DNA of 42,623 nucleotides from Perkinsus marinus ATCC 50983. Lineage: Eukaryota > Perkinsozoa > Perkinsida > Perkinsidae. Of this stretch, positions 10,001-19,527 are shown in pieces; position 1 is the stretch's first letter; each line of letters opens with the position of its first letter. The stretch is taken from NCBI RefSeq assembly GCF_000006405.1, contig NW_003205389.1:130002-172624 (forward strand), in the 5' to 3' direction. The translations under genes and the position numbers were made by a program. The notes beneath the pieces were generated by a model that ran no database searches, was not told where the DNA came from, and was given only the letters and a program-made list of their open reading frames with translations.

Positions 10001-12637
10001 CCTGCCCGTGTCACGCGGCGCCAAGCTGTCTCGTTGATCAACCGGTACTATGATCCCTTGTCACTCTTTATGGAAGGGAGTGCTCCAAGTCGGTTCATCC
10101 TCGCTGATATTAACCAGACAACTTCGGACTGGGATACTCTCTGCAGCGTAGGCGACACTCAAGCTCTCTATGACTGGTTGCGTACCGTAAATGAACAGCA
10201 ACCGGTGCCTCGCTTCGTTGACCTCTCGGACAATCTCAATGTCTTTGCTGACGCATCTCAGCTGGCATTTTGCGTCGATGTGAGAGGTATGGGTCCTTCT
10301 TACACTAGGTTGTGCGGTCGTTATGGTCTCTTCCCGCCTGCTCAACGGACCGGTCATACTATCGTTCAGAAGGAGCTTTGCGCGCTCCACCTTGCTCTCC
10401 AGTTGTTGAGCGAAGTTGACCTAGTGCTACAGGAACATGGACCGCGGCCAGCGACATACACTGTGTACACGGATTCCGAGATCAATCTCCATCGACTCCG
10501 CCAAGGCCCCGTCAAGGACGATAAGTTGGGTCGCTATGAACGTCGACGGCTACGACTCATCCGTGCTGAAGTCATCAAGCTGACCATGTCCGGTGTCCCT
10601 GTCACTATCAGGCATATTAGTGGGTCTTGTAACCCGAGTGATGTCTGCACGAGAAGACCGACTACTGGTTCTGTCCTACTGCCGACCGACCCCTCCACCA
10701 TCGACAAGGGTGTCCGATTGAGTCCCGACTCCTTCGCGTATAAGGCGCCCCCGGAGGGGTTGGATGGTTCTCACCAAGTCAATGCCATCCAAACAGAAGA
10801 CCAGGTTTTCGACGACTTCGTGACTATCCAGATGCTACGAGATGCACAGAACTCGTCCGTTCGTGTAAGTGCGATCCGACAAGCTGTCCTGGATAAGAAG
10901 GATAAGTACCACAAGATCAACGAAGACGGTTTGGTCGTGAGAGTCACTGCCCTGGACATCCCGGATGACACGGAAACCCCGACTTCTGTGTTGGCACAGA
11001 TCTTAGTCCCGGACGTCTCTCTGCAAACACGGCTGGCGCATGCCGCCCATGAGTTCTCCCATCGTGGTCGTCGAGGTACACTTAACCTCCTTCGAAAGTC
11101 TTACTTCTGGCGTAAGATGAGGACGACGGTCAAGCAGGTCTGTGATCGATGCCAACCCTGTCAAGTGAGCAAGTTCGACCACATTGCTCGTTGTGCTCTT
11201 GGCTCTACCGTACCATGGGCAGGATGCCTGGGCATCGGCCGAGTCGCTACAGTAGACGTCACTGGTCCTTATACTCATAGTTTGCGAGATCTACAAGGAC
11301 ATTTACCAGAAAGCCGACCGAATTTCGGAGTAACAGTGACCGATCTGATGACGGGCTATACCCGAGGATGTACGACCAGCACGAAATCGTCAACCGAGGT
11401 TAGCCAAGCCCTCAGCATTCTGTTCGACAGCTCCGATTGGGTGTCCGTGCTCATCGCCTCTGACCAGTGCTTCAGGTCGGCTGAGTTCCGCTATTGGTGC
11501 CATGTCAATAAGATCTCTCTGGTTCTGTTGCCATCTCACTGTCCGAGCCTGATGGGTCACGGTGAGAGAGTCCACAAGGAGATTCATAATTACATGCGCA
11601 CAGTGGCTCAACAGTCCGGTGTGTTGGACGACTGGACTACCAATTTCCATCGGGCTATTCGGGTGGTCAACACCTGCCCTTATACCGATTTTGAAGGCGA
11701 TGGTGGCCTTTGTCCTCACGATATGCACTTCATCAACAAGGCCCGTATCCCTGAGACGGAACCCTTAGACCCGACCCTAGGCGATAAGCTGTATGATGGC
11801 CTCGACTCAGCCCCGTCTATAGTCCCTTCGGATGTATATGAGGACATCTGCGCTATCCGCCAGCAGCGTTGGTCTCAGTTCAAGTCTGGTTGGTTAGATC
11901 GCCGCGAGAAGACCCGGCTCGAGACTCTTCGCCGACCTGGTATGCCTGAGGTCAACCCTGGTGACTCTGTATATGTATGGCAACCGATGACTAAGAAGTT
12001 GCTCTGGAGATGGCGAGGTCCATATATCGTTACGGCTGTCGACCATTCTATTGTCACTATTGACGGTAAGAACGGTTTGGAGGAGAAGGTCTACTTGGGT
12101 AACTGTCGCAAGGTTGAAACCGACGAGGCTATTTCAAGATACCCTGAGGATCCAGCTGAGGACGATCATGACACTGAACTCGACAGTGTGTTCCCGTCCC
12201 CTACTGATGGTCCTACGCCCGCGGTAGGAAGCCATCACTCTGCGGAGTTGGCTCCTGTTGAATCGGGCCCTATGACGACCGTTCCCTCCAGCACCGCTGT
12301 CATCGATCCTACTCTGGACTCGAAATATCGTCATGCTCACTCAAGGAAAGGTCTGGACATCGCACTCGTGGAGTCCAATGATGATGGTCATTATGAGGTT
12401 GTGTACGGAAGGGTACTTGCGCTAGATGGCCATCTCGTGACCGTTCAACTCTACGTAGCCAACTGTGGCTCCACTGTTCCAATCAGTACTACGGCCGATT
12501 GCTTTCTCCCGACGACTACTTTGAGTTCCGAGCTGGTTCGAGTCTTCGATCTCAGAAGCTCCGTCCTTCAGATCTTTTCTTGGAGGATGCCACCAACGAG
12601 ATCAATGGTATCGAAGATGGACTCTCTTGATATATGA
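6998..12637 (+). CDS. Retrotransposon gag-pol polyprotein
   Basis: One frame of about 1,880 codons from the ATG at 6998. Parts in order: a gag region with a C-terminal CCHC zinc knuckle (CHRCGGNGHLGRAC, near 8311-8352), an aspartic protease (DSGCEVALVS region near 8520), reverse transcriptase with a YVDD box near 9770, RNase H near 10240-10650, and integrase with its zinc-binding head near 11050-11165 and catalytic core to about 11600, then a chromodomain-less C-terminal tail. The frame could be read further upstream to 6833, but the ATG at 6998 begins the hydrophilic gag-like sequence and is preferred. The element looks whole and belongs to one recent insertion. Confidence 0.88.
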   Translation: MDTHPDTDPHGGPTSSSHSTGIPFRGGPQASAGNDPSSPNGVYAGSLEDLRSELYDVVGDLGLKLEGLSEQLRVASNALPPPTSTPVPPNPRPVPSHTEGCYPDTILERSSQRFHDRVNKVQKACESAKKVEGGEYLGMGDPRSLMVWAQSVKQAPLYQFGDAITRYFFVLHNLSNAVESNVLCAIDLEQGEQAAFNSHVDFERHLDLVWKYLCREYTKSCSGLFDYYQSLRSLQLLEPGHRHFEAHLSKFRSLVRAIQTEKHCPLDDSEISAFWFGSLTVSGQQDILRAPRHEVRTFPLMCERARSFYDAECMSSSLGKHVSIVQSGGSCSAPPVLPPTPAAQAPPSRPSARSTPTRYTNDPTAQRPDDTCSDPAIFCLEFLRKFKCQRCLSHAHGTSLCPEIQVAFLNLRCPQCGVHHDRPVGNPAAHCAGVQCHRCGGNGHLGRACPCPEPSKKRPRTTTDSPKTVDVNVVHTNSASKDCRLQMLDVKISSGDDDTSCPARGLLDSGCEVALVSADEFDRWQRAGLSVSLTSDETTLIPFDGVQRHKVLGRGHIKLILDDSTTIDLIIRVASQLGYPLILPLDILRLAGGAVWVIGDGHTDNGDSILLRPDIRGLLRQAVDPGRDLKQIGLSTYVIDSLDGSLRANSVGTQCPRRDEDFLDDYADVPRHADQLLPVALVPDRSAPDGRPSISIPWRSSDRPKPNFAQAKARDASVLRRLDPQQRRQYEACVHSLIVDNTAVPIDGPSETASYFIPAVPVFRPSSTTPVRICLDARAINHYIEPCSIRGRASGSLWFFLVSWRTCPFYQVCDLRQAFLRVHLSAHDQPHVCSVICSKPVRYVRLPFGLSFSPHGLHSVTTWYNSSWREDVAMNGGTPAQPRPFSVIKPPTSCPQSSVAMSTPTCENPMPVGPIVPLKLDIVIYVDDYCIRGAVFIEVVCQHEYTTWRLRRHGADCTDEKSFNNASPSPAGNYKGVLGYSTDIGMDTVCFRYPDPLPKSTPARVTRRQAVSLINRYYDPLSLFMEGSAPSRFILADINQTTSDWDTLCSVGDTQALYDWLRTVNEQQPVPRFVDLSDNLNVFADASQLAFCVDVRGMGPSYTRLCGRYGLFPPAQRTGHTIVQKELCALHLALQLLSEVDLVLQEHGPRPATYTVYTDSEINLHRLRQGPVKDDKLGRYERRRLRLIRAEVIKLTMSGVPVTIRHISGSCNPSDVCTRRPTTGSVLLPTDPSTIDKGVRLSPDSFAYKAPPEGLDGSHQVNAIQTEDQVFDDFVTIQMLRDAQNSSVRVSAIRQAVLDKKDKYHKINEDGLVVRVTALDIPDDTETPTSVLAQILVPDVSLQTRLAHAAHEFSHRGRRGTLNLLRKSYFWRKMRTTVKQVCDRCQPCQVSKFDHIARCALGSTVPWAGCLGIGRVATVDVTGPYTHSLRDLQGHLPESRPNFGVTVTDLMTGYTRGCTTSTKSSTEVSQALSILFDSSDWVSVLIASDQCFRSAEFRYWCHVNKISLVLLPSHCPSLMGHGERVHKEIHNYMRTVAQQSGVLDDWTTNFHRAIRVVNTCPYTDFEGDGGLCPHDMHFINKARIPETEPLDPTLGDKLYDGLDSAPSIVPSDVYEDICAIRQQRWSQFKSGWLDRREKTRLETLRRPGMPEVNPGDSVYVWQPMTKKLLWRWRGPYIVTAVDHSIVTIDGKNGLEEKVYLGNCRKVETDEAISRYPEDPAEDDHDTELDSVFPSPTDGPTPAVGSHHSAELAPVESGPMTTVPSSTAVIDPTLDSKYRHAHSRKGLDIALVESNDDGHYEVVYGRVLALDGHLVTVQLYVANCGSTVPISTTADCFLPTTTLSSELVRVFDLRSSVLQIFSWRMPPTRSMVSKMDSLDI

Positions 12638-12712
12638 TGATAAGATATGATGATATGCATTTCTCTTTTGGCTCAATTCGTATGTAGTGGACGATATAGA
12701 TGGCCCCCGGAG

Positions 12713-13082
12713 TGTGGCGTGCGACGGCTCATTTCGTATTCTCGCACGCCAGATATTCCTTTGCGTGTTCGAGAAAACAGTCAGACTAGATTCAGTTCAA
12801 CGTCGTCAGATCTGAGTACCGTCTGATCGAACTATTATGTGATTTGCTGGATTGACCGTTCTCAGTGCCCTTCTTTATTTCTACGTCTCCCTTTTTGCTA
12901 CCTCTGTCCCTTCTGATCGGCCCGTCCCTAGATTCTCTATCCCCGATCGTCCGCTCCCTCTGGTCATCGGCTCCCTATTATCTGATCTACTATCTGTACC
13001 TCTTCTATCTGGTGTGCGTCGTGTTCAATATGGATACTCACCCTGATACCGACCCTCATGGCGGACCAACAAGTTCGTCACA
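12713..13082 (+). repeat. Right LTR of the retrotransposon (370 bp)
   Basis: Near-identical copy of 6681-7050. It ends about 150 bp upstream of the putative first exon of the threonyl-tRNA synthetase gene and points toward it, so it could add promoter activity to that gene; this is inference only. Confidence 0.95.
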
Positions 13083-13234
13083 GCCTACATGACTCGAGGT
13101 TAATGCTCACTTCAAAGGGTGCAGGATATCGATCACTATGGCGCGCGCTAGCTCACAAGCCGGATGTTCGTTGAGTTGAGTGAGTGTCGGACCTTCTGCG
13201 TCATGATGGAGCATTGTGGGATTGGGTGATGGCC

Positions 13235-14620
13235 TTGTCGCTGAAGTTGACATTTTTCCTTCTCCGTTCCTCCTTTATACTAGCGTTTCGACGCGCTTTG
13301 TCTACTACCAACTACTTTACCACTACTACTAGTAATAACAACATAATGTACGGTACTAGGACAAAGACATATCAAGGCAAGGGAGCTAGGCTCGGTGAGA
13401 CGGCAGATTCGAAGGCGACTTCAAGATATATCATAATGCTACAGTAAGTTAAGCCGCGGTGGTGTTGCACGTTATGATTTGCATTGAGGAGCGGAATATC
13501 TTGAGGTTGAGCTTATAAGATACAAAGTAGGTCCGGATGTGTAGGCACCTTACCTTAAGGAGACCACGGATCTCTTTGATAAGCTATATGCCGCTCAAGA
13601 GGAGCGTCTTGCCGCGCTCCCCAAGGACCCCATCACCATCGTATTGCCTGATGGCACTCAGAAAGAGGGTCGTAAGTTCGAGACCACCCCCTTGGACATC
13701 GCTATTGGCATATCAAAGGGTTTGGCCAACTCCGTGGTGGCCGCAAAGATCCTCTACACTGAGCCTGTTGACAGTATGGACCAGGTAAGGCTCCTGTATA
13801 TCCGGATGGAGCAAGGCTATAGCTCAGGTTGTTGCTGCTGATGATGAATCTGATGTTGGCTCTGATGCTGGTGATGAAGGATCTGATGATGAGGAGGAGG
13901 CTCACGTTAATACGGTGAAGGCATGGCAGAAAGAAGTAAGGGCTCACCTAGGTGGTGTTCTATTAGCAAATTGTATTGCTAGACCGTATGGGATCTATCG
14001 AGACCTCTGGAGGGTTCATGTAAACTAGAACTCCTTAAGTTTGACTCCCCCGAAGGTAAAGATACTTTCTGGCACTCCAGCGCTCACATTCTTGGTGAGG
14101 CTATGGAACAGGAATATGGCTGCTATCTGACCATTGGTAAGCTTCACTATAGTAAAGTTCTTATACTTACTACGTCCTCAGGACCCCCTCTCGAGAACGG
14201 TTTCTACTATGATGGATTCTTTGGCAACCTCAAGTTGGGCCCAAATGATTACGAAAAGATCGAGAAGCGCATTGACTCGATTGTTAAGAGTGATCAGAAG
14301 GCACTACTCTGTTTCGGGGGAATCTGTTCTGTATTGGTGGTCGTCATCAGTTCCAAAGGCTTGTCGTCACCAAGGAGGAAGCATTGGAGCTCTTTGCTTA
14401 TAATCCCTTCAAGCTTCAACTCATTTCTACTAAGGTAAGGTGAGGACTGGCTAAAGAGTATGGATGCCTGAGCGCCTGTTAGGTTCCTGATGGATCGCTG
14501 ACTTCGGTCTACCGTATCGGGTCTCTGGTTGATCTTTGTCGTGGTCCTCATCTCCCTCGTACTGGAATCGCCAAGGCCTTCTGGGTTAACAAGAACTCTC
14601 AGGCTTACTGGCTAGGAAAG

Positions 14621-14660
<40 letters not shown>

Positions 14661-17170
14661 TAGTAGTAGTAGTAGTAGTAACAGTAATAGTAGTAGTATC
14701 CTTGGCTGTTGCTGGGTTTGATGGTTTTAGTACTGTAGGCTGAGAACGATTCCCTACAACGTGTTTACGCTATATCGTTCCCCACTGAGAAGATGCTGAA
14801 GGAATATAAGAGGAATGTTGAGGAAGCTATGAAGAGAGACCATAGGCTTATTGGCAAGAAGCAGGTGAGAATTGATCTTGAGTGGCGCCATCAGTAGTGG
14901 CGTTAACTGCTCGGTTGTTGTTGCTGTTCAGGACCTGTTCTTTTTCCATCCTACCATGTCGCCTGGTTCCTGCTTCTGGACCAGCCACGGTGCTGTTATA
15001 TACAACAAGCTTGTTGACTTCATACGTAGGGAGTATCGACTTCGTGGATTTGATGAGGTTAGTTCTTGTTTGATCCCTTACGGCCTAGGGATTTCCTCGA
15101 CAGGTCATCACGCCCAACATCTTCAGTGAAGCCCTCTTCCAACAGTCTGGTCACTGTGGTAATTACAAGGATAATATGTGAGTGTGTTCGGTGTCGCAGG
15201 CCGACATGTAGATAGGCTCTGCTCTGTTCTCAGGTATAGTATGAATATTGAGGGTGAGACGTGGTTCCTCAAGCCTATGAATTGTCCAGGTCACTGTATG
15301 ATATTTGACCAGAAGGTAGTGCTGGTTGCCGCCATACCATCATTTCGTCACATCATCATTGTATCAGGTCCGCTCTTATAAGGAGCTCCCTATCCGTATG
15401 GCCGACTTTGGTGTACTCCATCGTAACGAGCTATCGGGTACCCTCTCCGGCCTCACCCGTGTTAGAAGGTTCCAGCAGGATGATGCCCATATTTTCTGCC
15501 GTCCTGACCAGGTGAGACCAGACCCCTCTAGAGATGGTCACTGACCCTTCATGTGCAGGTCCAGGATGAGATTGTTCATGCTCTCGAGTTCCTCAAGTTC
15601 GTCTACAATACCTTTGGATTTGACTTCTCGGTATGCAGTCGTCCTTGGCTCTCTCCCCTTGCCATCTTTTTAGGTGTGCCTGTCGACTCGGCCGAAGAAG
15701 GCCATTGGCTCTCGAGCCATCTGGGACACCGCGGAGAGCGGCCTCAAGAACGCCCTTGAGGCTTGCGGTATTGACTATGATTTGAACCCTGGCGATGGTA
15801 GAACTTGTGTTGTGGTTTGAATGGTCTACTGTGAGTCGTAGGTGCTTTTTATGGTCCTAAGATCGATATCCGCCTTCGTGACGCTCTGAACCGCTATCAC
15901 CAGTGCGGCACCATTCAGCTTGATTTCAACTTGCCCATAAGGTGGTCCTGGGTTCGATCCCCGGTGACTGCATGTTATCATATTTAGATTCAACTTGCAA
16001 TACCGCATTGCCGAGACGGAGGAAAGTGGTGATGCCCATGCAGCATCAGAGGCCGCTAACAGTCCTGTTGACGAGCAGCAGAAGGGTAGTACTCAAAGTT
16101 CTGCTGCTGTTGAGAACGTTGGAAGCAAGGCCAAGGCTGACGAGATCACTCTCGGTGAACTCAAACACGGTGAGTTACCTCAACGGGATGGTTGTTGTTG
16201 GTGTATTCACCATGTTGTGTAGGTTTCGAACGTCCTGTTATGATCCATCGTGCTATTCTCGGTTCGATAGAGAGGTGCACTGCTATTCTGACGGAGCATT
16301 TCGGTGGCAAGTGGCCCTTCTGGCTCTCACCCAGGCAGGTCATGGTCGTACCCGTTAGTGACAAGTACAGTGACTATGCTGAGTAAGGGTCCGTAAGTGC
16401 GTGTAGTATGGGTTATTCTCCTGTGTGATCTCAGCTACGTGCGTAAGCAGTTGGTCCGTTTGGGATATGAGGCTGATGCCGATCTCTCGACGAGGACCAT
16501 GAACAAGAAGGTCCGCGAGGCCCAGGTAGCTGCCTTCAACTACATTGCTGTTGTTGGTGAAAAGGAGCAGAACGATCTTACTGTCACTCTACGGAAGCGT
16601 GATACGGTGAGTTGGGACACTTTATTAGGAATTGAAACGTTGTTATTGTTGTGGTGGTTGTTAGGCGAGGCCGTTGGGTACGTTCGGCATCAGGGAGATG
16701 TTTGATATGTTTGAGAAGGAGTCGGAAGTGAACTCAGATGACCTTCATACTATTCAGCCCTTCATGGGACGTTTGCCCGAGGCCCTGGCCAAGTTGCCGG
16801 AACCATTGAAGAACGATGAGGTGAGAATTGGGAATGATGTGGTATGGTCAATAATTGAATAATAATTTCCTCGAAGTCATCAGTGTAGCGTGGTCGTCGT
16901 TAGGATGATTCTGCCTTTCACTGCTGCTCTTCTCCTTCCTCTTCTACTGCAGTAGACCATGTTGACGCTAAGTTAACTTCCTGCACGGACGAGTCCAAAT
17001 CATCTCGTGTTACCTCGTCTAAAGGCAGTAGTGTTGGTGGCGAATCGTCATCGACTATGACAGTGTCTACCTATATCGATATCGGGGCGATGCTGATAGT
17101 TCTCGCGTGCTTCTTATATATGCTCCTAGTATATATTCCTATGGCTGTGATTGGTATCTCTTTATTTTGA
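13235..17170 (+). CDS. TARS: Threonyl-tRNA synthetase with predicted C-terminal membrane tail
   Basis: Charges tRNA-Thr with threonine. A dozen or more short exons spell the whole family order: [20 protein letters not shown] and the TGS domain ([20 protein letters not shown]), an acidic insert, the editing domain ([12 protein letters not shown], then [13 protein letters not shown]), and the class II catalytic core ([69 protein letters not shown]). It ends with the anticodon-binding domain ([18 protein letters not shown] to [16 protein letters not shown]). The N-terminal exon at 13235-13442 ([20 protein letters not shown]) could be a mitochondrial presequence, with a second in-frame Met further in, but its join to the TGS exon (about 13534) is not resolved. 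After the anticodon domain, an intron at about 16820-16903 leads in phase to 88 more residues: a Ser-rich linker and a strongly hydrophobic end ([20 protein letters not shown]), stop at 17168-17170. Such a tail is not normal for this enzyme. Confidence 0.9.
14621..14698 (+). repeat. (GTA)n microsatellite at a splice donor of the ThrRS gene
   Basis: The exon ends LGK and the repeat starts at once, so the first GTA units provide the 5' splice site. The intron then runs to an acceptor near 14740. Slippage here would change intron length but leave a donor in place. Confidence 0.85.
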
Positions 17171-17638
17171 GTCCCTTTAAGAAGTGAATTTTTCTTGTCC
17201 TTTTCTCAAGTCTTGAGTCGCTGTTGGCGTTGTTGATATGGTAGGAAAGACCTGGTCACATTTTAGGGTTGTTGTCACCATCACGAGTGTGGGAAGCACG
17301 AGGAGAAGAAATCAGAGTAGAAAATGTTAAGAGTGATCATTCTGCCGACACGGATTAACGGCTGCGTTTCTGCATTAGAGGTGGGGCTAGTTCCTCATCT
17401 GCTGTGTCGAGCATTTCGTATCATAAGTAGTGGGACAGTTGTTGTGTTGTTCGCAACCGTGGAATAGATATTTCAAGGGGACAGGTTTTGTGTAGGTCGT
17501 CGGACTCCGCTATGGTGGGATAGGTACGAGCGATATTTCAACTGGCGGTAGTTTGCCAGGAAAGTTGGGAAAATGATGGGGACAGAATTTGTGTCGGATT
17601 TGTCCTGTTGACAGGTGGCACTTTTTTGAGGCATTTTA
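17171..17638. other. Intergenic gap, ThrRS to BDP1
   Basis: About 470 bp without a supported gene. It must hold the ThrRS 3' UTR and the BDP1 promoter and 5' UTR. No clear motif was recognised. Confidence 0.6.
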
Positions 17639-18999
17639 ATGATGACCATTGGTATGGGCGGAGAGGTGTCTGATGGACCTGTCGCCCACACTGTAATGGT
17701 TGATGATATTGCTACTCCCAACCAGCAAGTTGACGACAGTCCTACTACCTCTTGTGTGGTGGTGCCTCGGGCTAATGATGCGGGTATCGACCCCATCGCG
17801 GACGTTTTTTCTAATGCACATGTGCCGTCTATCTGTGGGGACCCGTCCCCTCTGAGCACCAACACTGACGTGGTGCCAAGCCATGGTATGACCGAGATCG
17901 TGTTGTTGCCACCCTCCCCGAGCACTCCTGGGGAGAGCGGTAGTGAGGTTGGCAATAAACGCCGGAGAGGTGGCCGGAAGAAGAAGAAAGCCGACAAGCC
18001 GTTGACTTCGACACAAATCAGTCGTCGTATTGCAAAGCGAGTTAGGACGGAGCTTGGTGTAGAGAACCCTCCATCTAAGAGGAGTGCCAAGGGCCATGGG
18101 TCTGGTCCTAGCCAGAGTGGCGATGGTACTATTGTGGACTTAATTAACCGGGTAGTAGCACAAGATACAGCTGAGGAGAAGGAGAAGAAGGGCAAGAATG
18201 ATGGTGAATCCCCGAAGACTCCGGCGACTCAGGCCGACGATCTAACGCCTCTCGATGGGGCCCTTGGCGATCTCTTTGGTATGGTCAGCTTCGACAAGGT
18301 TATGAGTACCTCGAGCCCCTCCCCTACTGCTGGTGATGGTGTGGTTCAGCAACAACTGAAGTTCGATGAGAGTGGTAATATTGTTTTACAGCAGGATGAC
18401 TCTGGGTCGACTGGTGACATATTCGGAGAGCTCAATATGATGACAACGACAGTGATAAAAGGAGTGGTAGCTTCTGAGCTGTTATTTATTATTTTTAGGA
18501 CGAATCTGGACGGTGTGAATACAAAGATGCATACAAGAGGACTCATCGTAGCGCTTGGTCGGATAAGGAGACCGACAAGTTTTATGAGGCTTTGTCAATG
18601 TGGGCAGATGTCATACCACACCTTCTACACATCTCATGTTAGGTATGGTCCGGATTTGATGATGATCTCTACGGTTTTCGGCTCAACGAGGACGTCGTCT
18701 CAGCTGAATACTAAGATGAAGAACGAAAGCAAGCGGAATCCTGTCCGGTTTGCGGCGGCCTGCAACTCCAAGAAGGCTATCACCACGTAATAATACCCAA
18801 CCTCGTGTCGGCGTATGTATGCGTTCGTATCATATTTAGTGAAGCCTTTGTGAAGGACCATGGCCCTATCGAGCCCCCAGAGGATCCTGCTGCACTCATT
18901 AGCGATAGTCGAGAACCTTACGATGCTGATCTTGGTTTTTCTGGAGCTCCTCTCCCTCCTATGGCGGACGACAACCCTTTGTTGGAGCTCCTAGGATAG
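17639..18999 (+). CDS. BDP1: BDP1-like TFIIIB subunit
   Basis: BDP1 (B'') joins TBP and BRF1 in TFIIIB to start RNA polymerase III transcription of tRNA and 5S genes. Four exons are seen: 17639 to about 18466, 18499-18599, 18643-18786 and 18840-18999; the last two introns are 43 and 53 nt. Exon 1 is low-complexity with a basic cluster (KRRRGGRKKKK). The diagnostic part is the SANT/Myb domain: HRSAWSDKETDKFYEAL joined to SMYGPDLMMISTVFGSTRTS then QLNTKMKNESKRNPVRF. The W-S-D-K-ET start, the GxDxxxIS middle and the QxxxKxKxE end fit BDP1 well. The C-terminus is acidic (NPLLELLG). At about 415 residues it is much shorter than animal BDP1. The first intron has two in-phase donors (18452 or 18467). 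Confidence 0.85.
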
Positions 19000-19527
19000 G
19001 TTGTTATACGACTAGTATTATAACTCGTCCCTTTTCTGAATGAGATAAGTTTCGGAAATTTGGTATGGACTCTGGTGTTGTTGTCTTCGGTTGTCCTGCC
19101 GCTATTACTACTATCTCCACTACTGCTGGGCCGTTTGCTTTACGTATATCTCATTGTATGTAATCGTTACATCCTCCTCTTCTCTTGGTTTCGCCGTACA
19201 GTCTTCACGGCTGGTGGCATGGTTGTTGTTGTTGTTGTTGTTGCGGTCGTCTAGCGCTGACGGCTAGTCCTTCTCCTCGTTATTATTTGCCCAGCTTAGG
19301 TGGTAGTGGTTGAAAAGCTATTGATACCATTTCTATCTGTATTATTGATGTCTGCGAATATGCTCACTATCGCTGTGATCACAGTAGGCCTTGTGTTGTT
19401 TCAAAGGTTGAAACCTAGAGTGCCCAAGGGGGCAATCTGCTCTTCTCAACCAAGCTGGTCGCGATCTCATATTCTCCTTCTTCTTTAGTTAGTTTCACGT
19501 CAACTATAACGTCAACTTTTAAGAGAT
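19000..19527. other. Intergenic gap, BDP1 to VIT-like gene
   Basis: About 530 bp of T/G-rich low-complexity sequence, including a short GTT-repeat run at about 19222-19245. Two open frames (19060-19254, 19300-19488) are hydrophobic because of composition and show no family likeness. Confidence 0.6.

Larger units (their letters stand above)
6681..13082 (+). mobile_element. Young, whole-looking LTR retrotransposon (Ty3-like or BEL/Pao-like)
   Basis: A 6.4-kb element bounded by two 370-bp direct LTRs that begin TG and end CA, flanked by a 4-bp GCCT target duplication (6677-6680 and 13083-13086). The LTRs differ at one position of 370, so the insertion is very recent. Between them one long frame carries gag, protease, reverse transcriptase, RNase H and integrase in that order. 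That order fits both Ty3 (Metaviridae) and BEL/Pao; the zinc-binding integrase start and the WRWRGPY segment after integrase lean to Ty3, while the RNase H end (NPSDVCTR) leans to BEL/Pao. No envelope gene is seen. It lies inside the last exon of a host gene. Confidence 0.95.
6338..13174 (+). pseudogene. Unrecognised host gene whose last exon is split by the LTR element
   Basis: Coding-like exons run up to the element: one near 6338-6454 (FDASMQSVLYGVRLLEDVIR), then after a 33-nt intron (6455-6487) VCGHYSMLWLCPNDPAEG and VMVHHRNLPKSHFE, then a textbook 56-nt intron at 6587-6642 (GTAAGC to CTCTAG), then ESFGIDYKRIQS up to 6680. The element follows. Past its right end the same frame goes on HDSRLMLTSKGAGYRSLWRA and stops at 13172-13174. 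The 4-bp GCCT is present on both sides of the element, so the pre-insertion exon is clear. Earlier exons (from about 6150, with IIIVVDEHQSFGA) are likely but their joins are unresolved. I do not recognise the family. Unless an uninterrupted allele exists, the gene has lost its C-terminus. Confidence 0.6.

Noticed and set aside
19060-19488. Two hydrophobic open frames between BDP1 and the VIT-like gene
   Set aside because: They follow from T/G-rich low-complexity sequence and have no family likeness or splice support.
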